Source: Volvox africanus (taxonomy: Eukaryota; Chlorophyta; Chlorophyceae; Chlamydomonadales; Volvocaceae). From it: a DNA stretch of 64,000 nucleotides. The notes beneath the pieces are model-generated. The model was not told the origin of the DNA and made no database searches. It worked only from the letters and a program-made list of their open reading frames with translations. The DNA is taken from positions 2,190,501 through 2,254,500 of the forward strand of contig BSDZ01000014.1 of NCBI GenBank assembly GCA_030268105.1, read 5' to 3'. Below are positions 1 through 10,691 of the stretch, in pieces (the first letter of the stretch is position 1; every line of letters begins with the position of its first letter). A program made the position numbers and the translations under genes.

Positions 1-517
1 ACTAATAGCTTTGAATGCTGCCCATGTTTGGATGTCCCTATTTCCGTTGCGTATTTCCTCAGGTTCGTAGATCACGCTGATTACTTGGCTGCAAGTGCCC
101 CCCTATCCTGCCTTAAGTGCCTCAAACCCTGTGAACAGTCAAAATCGTTCCATACAATATACCAGTCCCATGTACCCCAGTCACGAACAACCAGCCATAC
201 CAGCCATCCAATACTACGAAGACGAAACCCAGCAACATGCACGCCTTGCCAACCATAGCGACTTAAACCCAGAAGAGAGTCACGAGTCACATGCTTCATG
301 CTTCACCGTACTCAGCTTTCCCAAAGCTATTTACGTGCATGTCGTACAGTATCAGTGCAGATGCAGCACTGCCTGTCATTGAGCCGTCGGGACCCCTCAC
401 CCAATAACGCAATCGCCAGTCACCCAATATTAGCGGCACCCCAATACACTCCAGATCTTGAATCCGAATCGGCCCAATTGGATAAATGTACACGCTGAAT
501 GTACACGCATCGCGTGG
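1..517. other. No recognisable gene
   Basis: Short overlapping open frames on both strands have no domain, hydrophobic pattern or splice structure that can be supported. The stretch is treated as intergenic. Confidence 0.4.
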
Positions 518-661
518 GCGATGGCATAAGCCCAAGCAGTCGTTTGCGCATAATTCCGACCGCGGTAAGTTCCGCAAGATTTTGGCTTGAACGACATGCT
601 TGGTCAGAGGCGCTGTGTAGGGTTTGGAGACCATTTGTACGTGACACGACGACGCAGGCGC
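518..661 (+). repeat. Inverted copy of exon 3 and intron 3 of the 1508-2291 gene
   Basis: About 145 bp matches the reverse strand of 1825-1972 closely, roughly nine bases in ten by eye. The partner contains exon 3 (1925-1979) and the following intron of the small membrane-protein gene. The copy keeps both the splice-donor-like GCGGTAAG and the acceptor-like GACGCAG, so it came from DNA and not from spliced RNA. No start codon or flanking exon makes it a gene of its own. Confidence 0.75.
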
Positions 662-934
662 TGAACTTATGCTTTGGCAATTAGCATTGTCGACGACGAG
701 CGCAACATGAGGTGTACTTCAGAGCTATACTTCAGAGCTTGTATCAACACACCAACAACACCAACCCGTTCGCACACAAAGTCTGCCGGGATTCGTCTCC
801 TCTGGCGCGAGCTGTTCATAAGCTGCAGGCCAGAGGTTAAGATCCACCTGGGTTGCCCACGAAGGAGGTCACCCTCTATCGTTCATTGTTTTCTCTCATC
901 ACCTGACTGATGAACTCCTGCGATGGAACGAAGA

Positions 935-1231
935 GTGTAGGGAGGGCATAAGGTGTAGGGAGGGCATAAGGCGTAGGGAGGGCATAAGGCGTAGGGAGGG
1001 CATCAGGCGTAGGGAGGGCATAAGGCGTAGGGAGAGCATAAGGCGTAGGGAGGGCATAAGGCGTAGGGAGGGCATAAGGCGTAGGGAGGGCATAAGGCGT
1101 AGGGAGGGCATAAGGTGTAGGGAGGGCATAAGGCGTAGGGAGGGCATAAGGCGTAGGGAAGGCATAAGGCGTAGGGAGGGCATAAGGTGTAGGGAGGGCA
1201 TAAGGCGTAGGGAGGGCATAAGGTGTAGGGA
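935..1231. repeat. 18-bp minisatellite, about 16-17 copies
   Basis: A tandem array has unit GGCGTAGGGAGGGCATAA with only a few single-base variants (GGTG for GGCG, CATCAGG for CATAAGG, GGAGAG, GGAAGG). The unit length is a multiple of three and carries no stop on the minus strand. All three antisense frames therefore stay open as hexapeptide repeats, which is a by-product of the repeat and not evidence of a protein. One strand is purine-rich with GGG runs. Confidence 0.9.
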
Positions 1232-1507
1232 GCCAGAACAAAGTGTGTTGTGTTGTGCCAAATGTGTTGTGCTGAAGGGATTATGATGCCATTAAAAAAA
1301 GCCCAGGCGCAGCGCTGCATTTCATGGAAGGTCCACATCCCAAGGTCCAACCCGGTCCACATCCATCTTATGTCGCAACGAGCCTTTCCCAAAAGCGCAG
1401 GAAAGAACTTAGGTGCTTGAATAGCAGCGCCTAGAGGAACTCCCGTGTATGGCGACAGCTATTATGATGCCCCGTGTAAAGTTCTACTCCGTGCATGAAC
1501 CCTTGCA

Positions 1508-2291
1508 TCAACACACACCCTGGGTTCTCGAGGCAGCGAGCAAAATTGATGCTGCGGTTTCAAGGAGTTTAACGGCAACCCTCCGCGCCACCTTCAATAA
1601 CTGTAAGGACCGCCTGACAGGAGTCCGAAAGGGCGCGCTGTCCCGCGCATTTCTCCGATTCTTTAACCTGCATGCACTCACCCGCGGGTTGCGGAGCAGG
1701 CGTGCAGCCTCTTTGGCGGAGGGGAGTTCTGCTTGATCCGTTGTAAAGAAGCCCTGTTCTTTGAGCACGTAGAACCCAGCAACTCCGAGCGCGCCGGTAA
1801 GCAAGGTGCTGAGCGCCAGCGTTCGCGCCTGCGTCGTCGTATGACGTACAAATGGCGTCCCGCAAACCCTAGACGGCGCCTCTGACCAAGCATTTTGTTC
1901 AAGCCGAAATCTTGCGGAACTTACCGCGATAGGAATTATGCGCAAACGACTGCTTGGGCTTATCCCGTCGTCCACCAAGCTGCATAAGACCCACATGAAT
2001 GATTAATGCAAATTCATTTCCAATAGCATATAGGTAAATATAAAGACGAAATGATATGAAGTTACTTACTCCTTCGTACCAGCGCGATAGGTCAGCGTGG
2101 CTGTCACAACGGCGCCTGCGACAGCAAACGCAAGTGTTACATTGCGTCATCAAGAATGCATCAAAATTTTGTAACATAAGTTTTTGAAGTTTCCTACCTA
2201 TGCAAGCTATAGCGCTCCCGGCTACCACAACGTGCACAGGTTCGACGATGTTCTTTTCAACCTCGCTCTTATTGGACTCTGTCATCGTCAT
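1508..2291 (-). CDS. Small two-helix membrane protein, TMEM242-like
   Basis: Five phase-compatible exons (2291-2198, 2115-2070, 1979-1925, 1828-1682, 1600-1508) join into 435 nt, or 144 residues, with GT-AG borders throughout. A hydrophilic N-terminus of about 20 residues is followed by a first hydrophobic helix (VVVAGSAIACIGAVVTATLT). A polar loop follows, then a second helix (LALSTLLTGALGVAGFYVL), then KEQGFFTTDQ and a C-terminal amphipathic stretch. Length and hairpin layout match TMEM242, a mitochondrial inner-membrane protein needed for complex I and ATP synthase assembly in animals. That identity is inferred from architecture, not from a decisive motif. The gene model is firmer than the function. 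Exon 3 and its intron are duplicated in inverted orientation at 518-661. Confidence 0.5.
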
Positions 2292-2658
2292 TATATACGG
2301 TATAATTCATTGTAAATAAGCTTTTTGAAAACTGAACCCATGTAAACGCATCGAAAACTGCATGCGCTGGAAAGTTTTCCATGGGAAGCCGTATTTCGTC
2401 CCACGGGTCGCTCCATCCCAAAACGAATGTAACCATGCGAGTTTACAAACTTGTGATCGTCATCATCATGTAACCAAGCGCCACAAATGACATCCTGCTA
2501 CGTTGCTTTTGGCTGCACTTGGATGAATAGTTTGTGAATCTCAGATCTCTGCTGGATCTCCATGCGTTGTCGTCCTTTGATATGCACTTAACCATTCAAG
2601 TCTTCACACATTTTCAGGCGTCTTCGCATTGTTGTCGTTTTGTTTCAGTCTGACGTTT

Positions 2659-3574
2659 GTTGTGTCGCTATTTTCTTAGAGATCATGAGCAGAAGCTGGC
2701 GCTGAGGGTTGGGGAGCCGGGTGAATAGGCGGGGACAGGCTTGCTAAATTGGGTCCTGACTTGAGCTCAAAATGGACTGGTGGGCCTCAAGTGGGCCAGG
2801 TATGCACAGCGAGGTCAAAAGTGATGATATAAAACCGGCCGTCGTCTCATTGGACATACGCCCGTCTCGATTCGAGCTGCATGCATCGCTATGGCATCTT
2901 GAGTAATGGAGGTGGGAATCTGCGGAGCATGTTGCATTATGGATCACAGGATGGCGTCGCGCTTGTGAATATGTTGGGCGCAAGCATTCAATAGTCACCG
3001 CTTGAAAAGGCGTCGTTTGGTGAACCATCAAGCTGGTGGAATGACGCGTTGTTGTCATTTTGTGCAGCCTGACAATGCCTGGCCCGACTTCCGTTCTGAT
3101 CCCTATGCCATCCTATCCTGATACACACATTGCAAATCCTTGAAAGGTTCCTGAGTGAACGGGGACGCATGTTGCATATATTGAGAGGCTCCTACAGGCT
3201 CACCAAACCTTTCTTTCCCCCCCTAAGTCATTGAACAGCTCGCAACCTTGCGTGCCATCCATTTGCGAAGCTTTCAAGAGTTTGCAAGGTGTTGATATAT
3301 CAGGTAGGATGGCGCGATTTGACAACCTAAAATAAGGATGGGGGAGTCGGGCCAGGCATTGTCAGACTGCACAAAGTGACAACAACGTGTCACTCCACCA
3401 GCTTGATGGTTCACCAAGCTTTTCAACAAGCCACTTGAGGCCCACCACCATTTTGAGCTCAAGTCAGGACCCAATTTAGCAAGCCTATCCCCGCCTATTC
3501 ACCCGGCTCCCCAACGTTACTCGGCCCTCAGCGCCAGCTTCTGCTCATGATCTCTAAGAAAATAGCGACACAAC
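2659..3574. mobile_element. Foldback / long-TIR element, non-autonomous
   Basis: The ends are inverted copies starting GTTGTGTCGCTATTTTCTTA. The arms run from 2659 to about 3095 on the left and from about 3345 to 3574 on the right. They pair over most of their length, including the blocks near 2750-2790/3450-3480 and 3015-3090/3350-3415. The left arm has about 200 bp of extra sequence. No transposase is encoded, so this looks like a foldback-type or large MITE derivative. A target-site duplication was not clear. Confidence 0.75.
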
Positions 3575-4431
3575 ATCAACCTCCTTATCACTGATATATA
3601 CACATATATATATAACTTCCGAGGAATCCTCAATCTTTTCCCGTACTAGGTAACTGCGAGAGAGCCTTGGAAATCGAAAGCTTTGACAGTTGCCTTGACC
3701 TTCTCAGCAGACGGTGGGCGAACGGATAGATCCTCTCCGATCTTCGAAAGGCCGTCACAGACCAGCTGGTCGCTGGTCGCTCAGCGGAGGGCGAGCAGCA
3801 CCAACAGCGGCTTATTTCCTCCTCCGCGTGGGATCCTGAGCTAAGCGACCTGGGATGGGTACGTCTAAAGCTGCTTGTGGGAAGTTAGTACCATGTTGTT
3901 AGCGCCCCCCCCACACAAGTTTTTCCTTGGTCCTTGAGAGCCTTTGTCCAAGGACTTGACAACCTTGGAAATGCAAACCATGCGACGTTCCGTTCAGATA
4001 CCTTGCAACGCAATCCATGCATTCGGGATTGCGACTATACGAGGTTACGAATTACGTGGATCATGATCGTTGCTCTTGACTCTGCGTGGTTCCACGCGGT
4101 TCTTCGCTGCACGAGGAACCTCGCTCCCCACCGATTCCGAGTTTTAATCCATCCCAAATCATACAGGCGTTCGCCGCCTTCGCACCGCGTTCATTCGTAC
4201 CCACCTTGCTTGCTTGTTGCAACGCGATGCAGAAGTGTTCTGGCTTCTTTACAATCTTAATTCTCTCTCTGTGCCTGTCTCGCGCTCTCTCTGCGACTTT
4301 GCAACAAGCCCAAGACGGCGCGAAATGTTGAGGCAAAGAAGGAAGAAAACTTAATCTGACGCTTCCCGCCGCACATATACTATGCTCTCTCCCTTTCCTT
4401 CGTAATAAATAAAATCTTCCTCTGATCTACT
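3575..4431. other. Intergenic or upstream region of the next gene
   Basis: No supported gene. ATG at 4227 opens a short frame with a hydrophobic start (MQKCSGFFTILILSLCL), but it stops at 4330 and no convincing donor links it to the exon at 4432. The first coding exon of the downstream gene should lie somewhere here. Confidence 0.35.
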
Positions 4432-5792
4432 GTGCTGGAGCCAGCAGTAACCTCAAGCCGGCAACCCTATTCCCCGACATCTTCGTTTCCGGCGGGGGCG
4501 CGCCAAATCGCGCCGTCCTGCACCTCATCAGTATCCACGTTTCCCGCGACCGCGTCCGCGTCCGTTGCACTGCTTCTGCACTCTGCTGGCGCTCCAGCCG
4601 AAAAGGTGGTTGCCGCCGCCACCGCCGTTACCAGCACCACAGCAGCGAACCGCCGAGGGATCAGCGGCAGCACCGGCACCGGCGACAGCCTGTTGAAGCC
4701 GCCGATCTCGGAGGATAAGCCCTCCAGGAAGGGACTTCAGCTATTGCTCCCCCGTCGTCGTCGTCGTCGTCGGCCCTCCGTTCAGGAGACGAGCGGGGAC
4801 AGGGAGGGCACCCGGGAAGGCGTATCAGCTGCCCCGCGAGTGTCTCCCCAGTTGTCGGGCGGGGTAAAGAAGCCGTGGAGTAGGAGCGCTGCCCCTCGCG
4901 CCAGTACCTCGAACAAGGACGGCGGAGGAAATATCAGAGGGAGCGACCCCGGCATCATAAAGGGCGACGCGGGCCCGCAGCCGCACGCCTTTACCACCAT
5001 TATAGCGCGCAGCAGCTTCATGTCCGTACAGACGCTGTCGGCGGAGACAGCCAAAATCTCCGCCGCCGCGGACACGGCGGCGGCAGCGGCGGCGGCGGCA
5101 GCACCAGCAGCGGTTAACGCTGCCACTGTCAAGGCCGCTAGCGGAGGTGCCACAGGCGCCAGGAGGACGACCAGTCTCCATACTGGCGGCGTCAGCGAAG
5201 GCTTACAGCACCAGCACCAGCACCAGTACCGGCACCAGCATCAGCATCAGCACCAGCACCAGCACCAGCTGCTACAAATGGCGGCGCCAGCTCCTCACGC
5301 CAGCACAAACGGCCGCAAAGACGGACCGATGGCGGCGCCGATCAGCGGCAAGATGCTGTCGCCGCCACGTTGCGGCACCCACGGGGCTCCACCGGCGGCA
5401 TTCACGGCGCCGTCGCAGCCATCGGAGTCGCCTTTCTCGCCACCGTCGCCACCATCGCCACCGCCGTCGCCGCCGTCGCCGTCGCCTTCTCACCGGCGGG
5501 GCAAAGGCGGCCGGCTGAGGCGGACCTGGATTCGCTTCAAACACATTGTCACCTGCTCCAGCGTGAAGACTTTCGGTGCGTGTCGGTGTCGTACCATGGG
5601 GTTAGTCGTTCACCTGCCCCGCCCACCTGCCCCTTTCTTCCGCCTTTTCATTCCTTGTCCATCCGCCCCTCCGTCCGCCCGTCCCTCCGTACATTCATCC
5701 GTACACAGATCCACCGCTTCACGGCGTGGCGCTAACACCCGGAGAGACCGCTGACGACATTTTAAAAGCGGCAATCAGGGAGGAATCCGAAG

Positions 5793-5823
<31 letters not shown>

Positions 5824-8800
5824 AAAGCCGCCCCTGGTCTCGGCCGGCAGTCCGCCGCCGGCCGGCGTTGCCGCTGCCTCCGTTACTGCGCTACAGAAGG
5901 ACAGCTCCTCGGGATCCGCGCCGCCGCCGCCGCCTACGTGCGAGGAGACGCCGCCGCTACCGCTCCGTGGTTCCCCCTCTTCTTCTTTGGACTCCGAACC
6001 CAGTCGTCTGAATGATACGGGCTACATCACCACGCCAGCCCAGTGGCATCGTCGAGGTCGGTCTTCGACAGCGTTTGTTTTACGATCGCGGTTGTTAGGA
6101 CCCCTGGAGGGAGGGGACAATGGAATTGCCTTTCGCATGTGTTAAGTGTATGTGTATGTGTAAGTGTGCATGTGTGTCTATACAACAGCCTTTATCGATA
6201 AAAGCCACCACCAGAGACTTAAAAAGACGAAAGAGGCTGATGAGAGGGAGGGGGCAGTGTAAGTGCGAGTGTATGTGTGTGCATGTGTATGTGTATGTGT
6301 GCGCGCCTTCACAACAATTCTTGATCCGCTCTCACCCTCACTCTCACTTCATCATCAAGGACGGCAGATTTCAAGACACCCGCAGATTTCGAGGGTTATG
6401 TTCCAGTGACCTGCGGGTCCGTACACCTTCCGTACACCTTGTAAGGCTGTGTACTGCCTTGAGGTACCGCGTTCTTACGTTGCGTGGTTCCGTCGTTTAT
6501 TGTCTTCTTCCCTGAAGGTCCCCGAGAGTTTGGAGGCCCCGCCACTGCGCAGCCCGCTGCCAACATCAACAACATCTTCCTCGGCGGCGCCGATGGGGGT
6601 GGTACCATCATGCGGTCGAGCGATCCCGACGGCCTGTATGGTCTGGAGCTGCTGAACAACAACGGCAGTAGCAGCGCCCGGGTCAGCGGCTCCGGCCAGC
6701 CCTGCGCGCTACAGCTGCAGCTGCAGTTGCGCCTCGGTGCCGGCGGGTCGATCGACCGCAGTGTTGGCGGCGGCGGCGGCGGCGGCAGCACTGGGGGCCG
6801 CACGCCGCCGGCGCAACGGCTGCCGCAACTGATGCCTTGTGTCGGCGGCGGCTCCAGCAGTGCGGCGGTTGAGGGGCGGTCGTCTCTCCTCGCCGTCGCC
6901 GAGGCTGCTCGCCGTCGTGAGAGCGTGTCCAGCATTCCCACTATAGGTAATGTGAACATTTATAAAATATATGAATATAATAAAAAAACACTTGCTGTAG
7001 ACACCAAGGCTAGCTTTGTCGATCGGTCCTCCACCATCACCACCAGTTGTCTGTCTACCTCATTTCATCCCTTGACTTCACCTCGGCATCCGCCCGTTCA
7101 GATTCCCCATGATGTGTATGTATGTGTTTGTATGTTTATGACCCATGGGTCATTGACAGGCAGTGTTGAGGAGGACTGGCACGATGCCCGCAGCGTCGCC
7201 TCCACTTTCTCTATCATGTCATGCTTCAACACCAGCGCAGCCGTCAACAGTACGACTACGCTGCACCCGCACGAGGGTGACGGCGCCGAGCGGCACCACA
7301 GCGACCTCCAACATTCCCCCGTGACCCACGTGCACTCATGTCAGCACCAGCCATGCGCCCAAGGTGCGGTGACCGCCAAGGTTGTCGCCGAGGTACTGGC
7401 GAATAATACGCAGGAGATGAGGCAGCAGGGAGGTGCGGGCGACGCACCGTCGGCGGCAGCGGCTGCGGCAGCGGAGGCGGCAGCGAAGGCAGCAGCGCCT
7501 GCGACAGCCGACGGGAAGCAGCAGCATCTGGCAATCATCCAGAAGCAGGTTTGTGTTTCAAAGGATGTCCCGAATTCGGCTTTAGAAAAATCCCCCGAGT
7601 GAGAAACATTATTTTAAGTGCCCCCGACGGAATATGTAGTGATGACCTCTGATGAAGTAAGAGAAAGATTTTGTATTATATGATTGTGTAGGTGGTGTAT
7701 TGAGAAGCTAGGCAAATGAAATTGTATATGGCTTAGGGTTTGGAGAGCCCTTTGGGGGAAGGGAAATTTGATCGGGTGGATCGAAGTACGAGAAGCGACG
7801 ATAGTGGGATATTAGGAGTTAAGGGGGGGAGTAAGGGGGTAAAGAACGAGAGCAGCGAGAACACACGCACGTGCGTGTGGGTAGATGTGGGTAGATGTGG
7901 GTAGATGCGGGTAGGTGGTTAAGTGGTAGCGGGGTGGAGATCCTCACTTCCAAGAAGGGGGTTGGGAGGTACATGCGCATGTCAGCACCATCGGTCAGGA
8001 TTTCGCGTTATTTATTGTTCAGCCTCGTGGATATGGGGCGATACATGTTCCATCTTACCCTCCATCTCCTGGGAGTGAATAATCGCATAACGTGGGAAGT
8101 AATGTGTCTAATGTGAAGTAATATGTTGCGGCATTATGGCGTTACCACTTTTGACCTTTCATTCACTTGGCAACCACGCTGCCGTCAGGACCCAGCGCCG
8201 CTGCCGGCGACGCCGTCGGCGCCTCGGCGGCAGACGCCTCAGCCGGAGTGGTCCCCGGCGCCGCACGATAGCGTCAGCCTGACGGGCCATTTCAGCGTCC
8301 CTGCACTGTCGGCGCCGCACCGTACGTGCTCCCCGGCCGCCAGCAACGCCAGCGCCGTCAAGGTGGCGGCAGCTATGGACGCGGCCGCCGCCGTCGCCGT
8401 TGCCGATGACGTTGCGATGAAGGTGGCGGCGCTGCGGCCTGGGGCTGCGGAGACGGTGGCGGTGCCGCTGTCGTTGCCAACGACGCCACGTGAAGTCATG
8501 ACGCCTGTCGTACTAGGCCTTCCAGCTGGCCTTCCTGAGGGGGAGCGGCCCAGCTGGGTGCCTGAGGGCCTTATTCCCGGCCTAGGTCGGAGCACTAGCA
8601 ACCGGGGTTTGGGTTAAAGATGGGGGCCGGGGGCGCGGGTGGATGATGTCGACCTATGTGTTCACAAAGCCCACAAAAAGTTTAAGATTTGTCAAGCTCT
8701 TTTTCGTTTGGCCCCTCACCCCTCTCCCCACATCCCAGAATAGAGGGGTTGAACAAATTTATGTTGCTTGTGTTGATGGATTAAAGGGTTTTCCTGAGGC

Positions 8801-9616
8801 AATAGGCAGCATTTTTCCAAATACTCAAAAAAATCAAGGATACTCATAAATCTTCTTTTTCTGCTCCTGAATTGAAAATAAATTAGTTATTGGGTTGGCA
8901 GTTATTGTATCATTTGTAGGTTTATCCCACACCTCCTATCCTTCTTTTCCACCTCCCACTCCACATTCCCCTCCGCGCAGACCCCCAAACCCGCTTTCGT
9001 CCGGTGCCCAAAGTCACTGGTGTGGCGGGGTACTGGGCCAAGATTCCCGAGCTATCGGCGCCCATTCCCATGCCGATTGACGTCGCGCTGAACGCAAACC
9101 GCGTGGCGCGGGTGGCCCATGAGAGCATCAAGGGCATTTTGGTAGGCTGTATGTGTAATCGTGTGTGTATGGGGGCGGGGGGCGGAGTGCGTTTGCCGGA
9201 AAGAAGCGGAAAGCTAAAAGCGGAAAAAAAGAAGGGGAAAAATTAGAAAAAAATGTAATAGAAAGTTATAAAGCAGGATGTTCTTAATAAGAACTTGAAC
9301 TTTGAACTTGTTTTTTAAGTCTTGATTTATGTTCTGACACGTAAAATCTAATCCTATGAATATCTTCATTTAAGTCTTATTTATCTCGTGCGCCTTACGT
9401 AACCCGCGGTACGGTTCGTTAAAGCTTCGAGAAACGGACACGCAAATCATCGTGAAGGCGCGGCTGACGCTGCCACTGGGGTTGAAGCACACGCACGAGG
9501 AGCGCTACAACAAAGACAACTCGACGTATACGCTGATGATTCGTCGGGACGTGAGGCCGGGAAGGAGCATCACACGCATGTTTTATACGGCAGACGGCGA
9601 CGTGTTGCTCGTGTAA
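4432..9616 (+). CDS. Large disordered protein, unknown function
   Basis: Seven exons join without phase conflict: about 4432-5575, 5709-6056, 6518-6946, 7160-7548, 8189-8585, 8981-9141 and 9425-9616 (stop TAA). They give about 1019 codons. The first exon has no early in-frame ATG, so an upstream exon with the start is missing. Most of the protein is low complexity: poly-Ala, poly-Gly, a Gln-His tract near 5205-5275 and Pro-rich blocks. Three less repetitive islands stand out: RTWIRFKHIVTCSS with LTPGETADDILKAAIREESE across the first intron, EEDWHDARSVASTF in exon 4, and the last 110 residues, which contain WAKIPELSAPIPMPIDVAL and TYTLMIRRDVRPGRSITRMF. The C-terminal block looks like a folded domain, but I do not recognise the family. 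Confidence 0.6.
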
Positions 9617-10691
9617 GCATCACAGATGTTTGGACATCCGCACGTGTGTTTGTGTGTTTGCCAAAATGAATGGGTATAGGAACGGTGTAGGAATGGGTAT
9701 AGGAACAGTGGGTCAATAGGTTGGGTTGGGGTGTTCATACTTTGGTCGGGGAAATTCGGCGAGAATGGGGAATTCGTGTGTGTTTTGGGGATGGGAGAAG
9801 GGTGTGGATAGATGGGGTAAGATTGCACTTGAAATTAATACGCGAGCTGTGCTAAGGTTGACCCTTAGGCTGGGTTTTGGATTTGGGTCGCCAACTCATA
9901 TATTTGCACACCCCAATACGACATGAAAACTAAGCAGAGGATCACAAATAGAATGACAGATGCCTTCGGGGTGAAATCCGGGTGAACACAACTCCCAAAG
10001 CCGGTCTGTTGATGTCTGTGCCTGTGTCTGCGACGTTGGCTGCAGGTGCGAGAGCCTCGACATGGCAGGGAGGACGACCCACATCGGTTATGAGCTCGCG
10101 CACGTCTATGAAAACGGAGAGAAGATTAGATGTCGACAGTGGGTCCTGATCCTGCATTCTGGAATCATGGTTGAGCAGTACTTCGTGGGCTGCCGTGCCC
10201 CGCTGCCGGGGCACTGATGCAGTAGCCAGAGGTTCGGCAATATTGCATGAGTTGCAGAAATAAGAAATTTGATGATGTGAGAAGAGATGCCACTTTATTT
10301 GGCGGCGTAGACGTTAAGAGTTTGTGGGTTAGGTTTTCGCGACGAGTTTCATACGAAAGAGCTGTATTATATAAAAGACAATGTTTTTAATTGCGACGGT
10401 AATGCTATGCTGCTCCGACGTCCGACTTACGATGCGCCGAGCTTCCGACTGTGTAACGATACCGAGTTCCACGTCAACGATTAAACAACCGTTTGTACGG
10501 TAAATTGATATTCCGCTCCGTTTCTAAAGTCTTCAGAGGCCTCAATCGTGAACTTGAGGACAACTCAGGTACATCTATATATCGTCTGGTTTTCAGCTCT
10601 CAGTTGTTTGCACGCTTTTGGAACCGCTGCCTACATAGGAACTGGGTTTACCAACTTGCCAGTGAATAGACATTTACCCTCCTGCTGAACG
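9617..10691. other. Intergenic: 3' end of the previous gene and PEX11 upstream region
   Basis: Open frames here are short and lack splice-phase support. The motif TGTAA overlaps the stop of the preceding gene. The PEX11 promoter and 5' UTR must lie in the right half, but no defined element was recognised. Confidence 0.4.

Noticed and set aside
876..1392. Three overlapping minus-strand frames of about 120 codons with hexapeptide repeats
   Set aside because: They are produced by the 18-bp minisatellite in all three frames, with no gene-like flanks.
4086..4331. Possible signal-peptide exon of the 4432-9616 gene
   Set aside because: The hydrophobic start is encoded by a CT-rich run, and no GT donor connects it in phase to the next exon.
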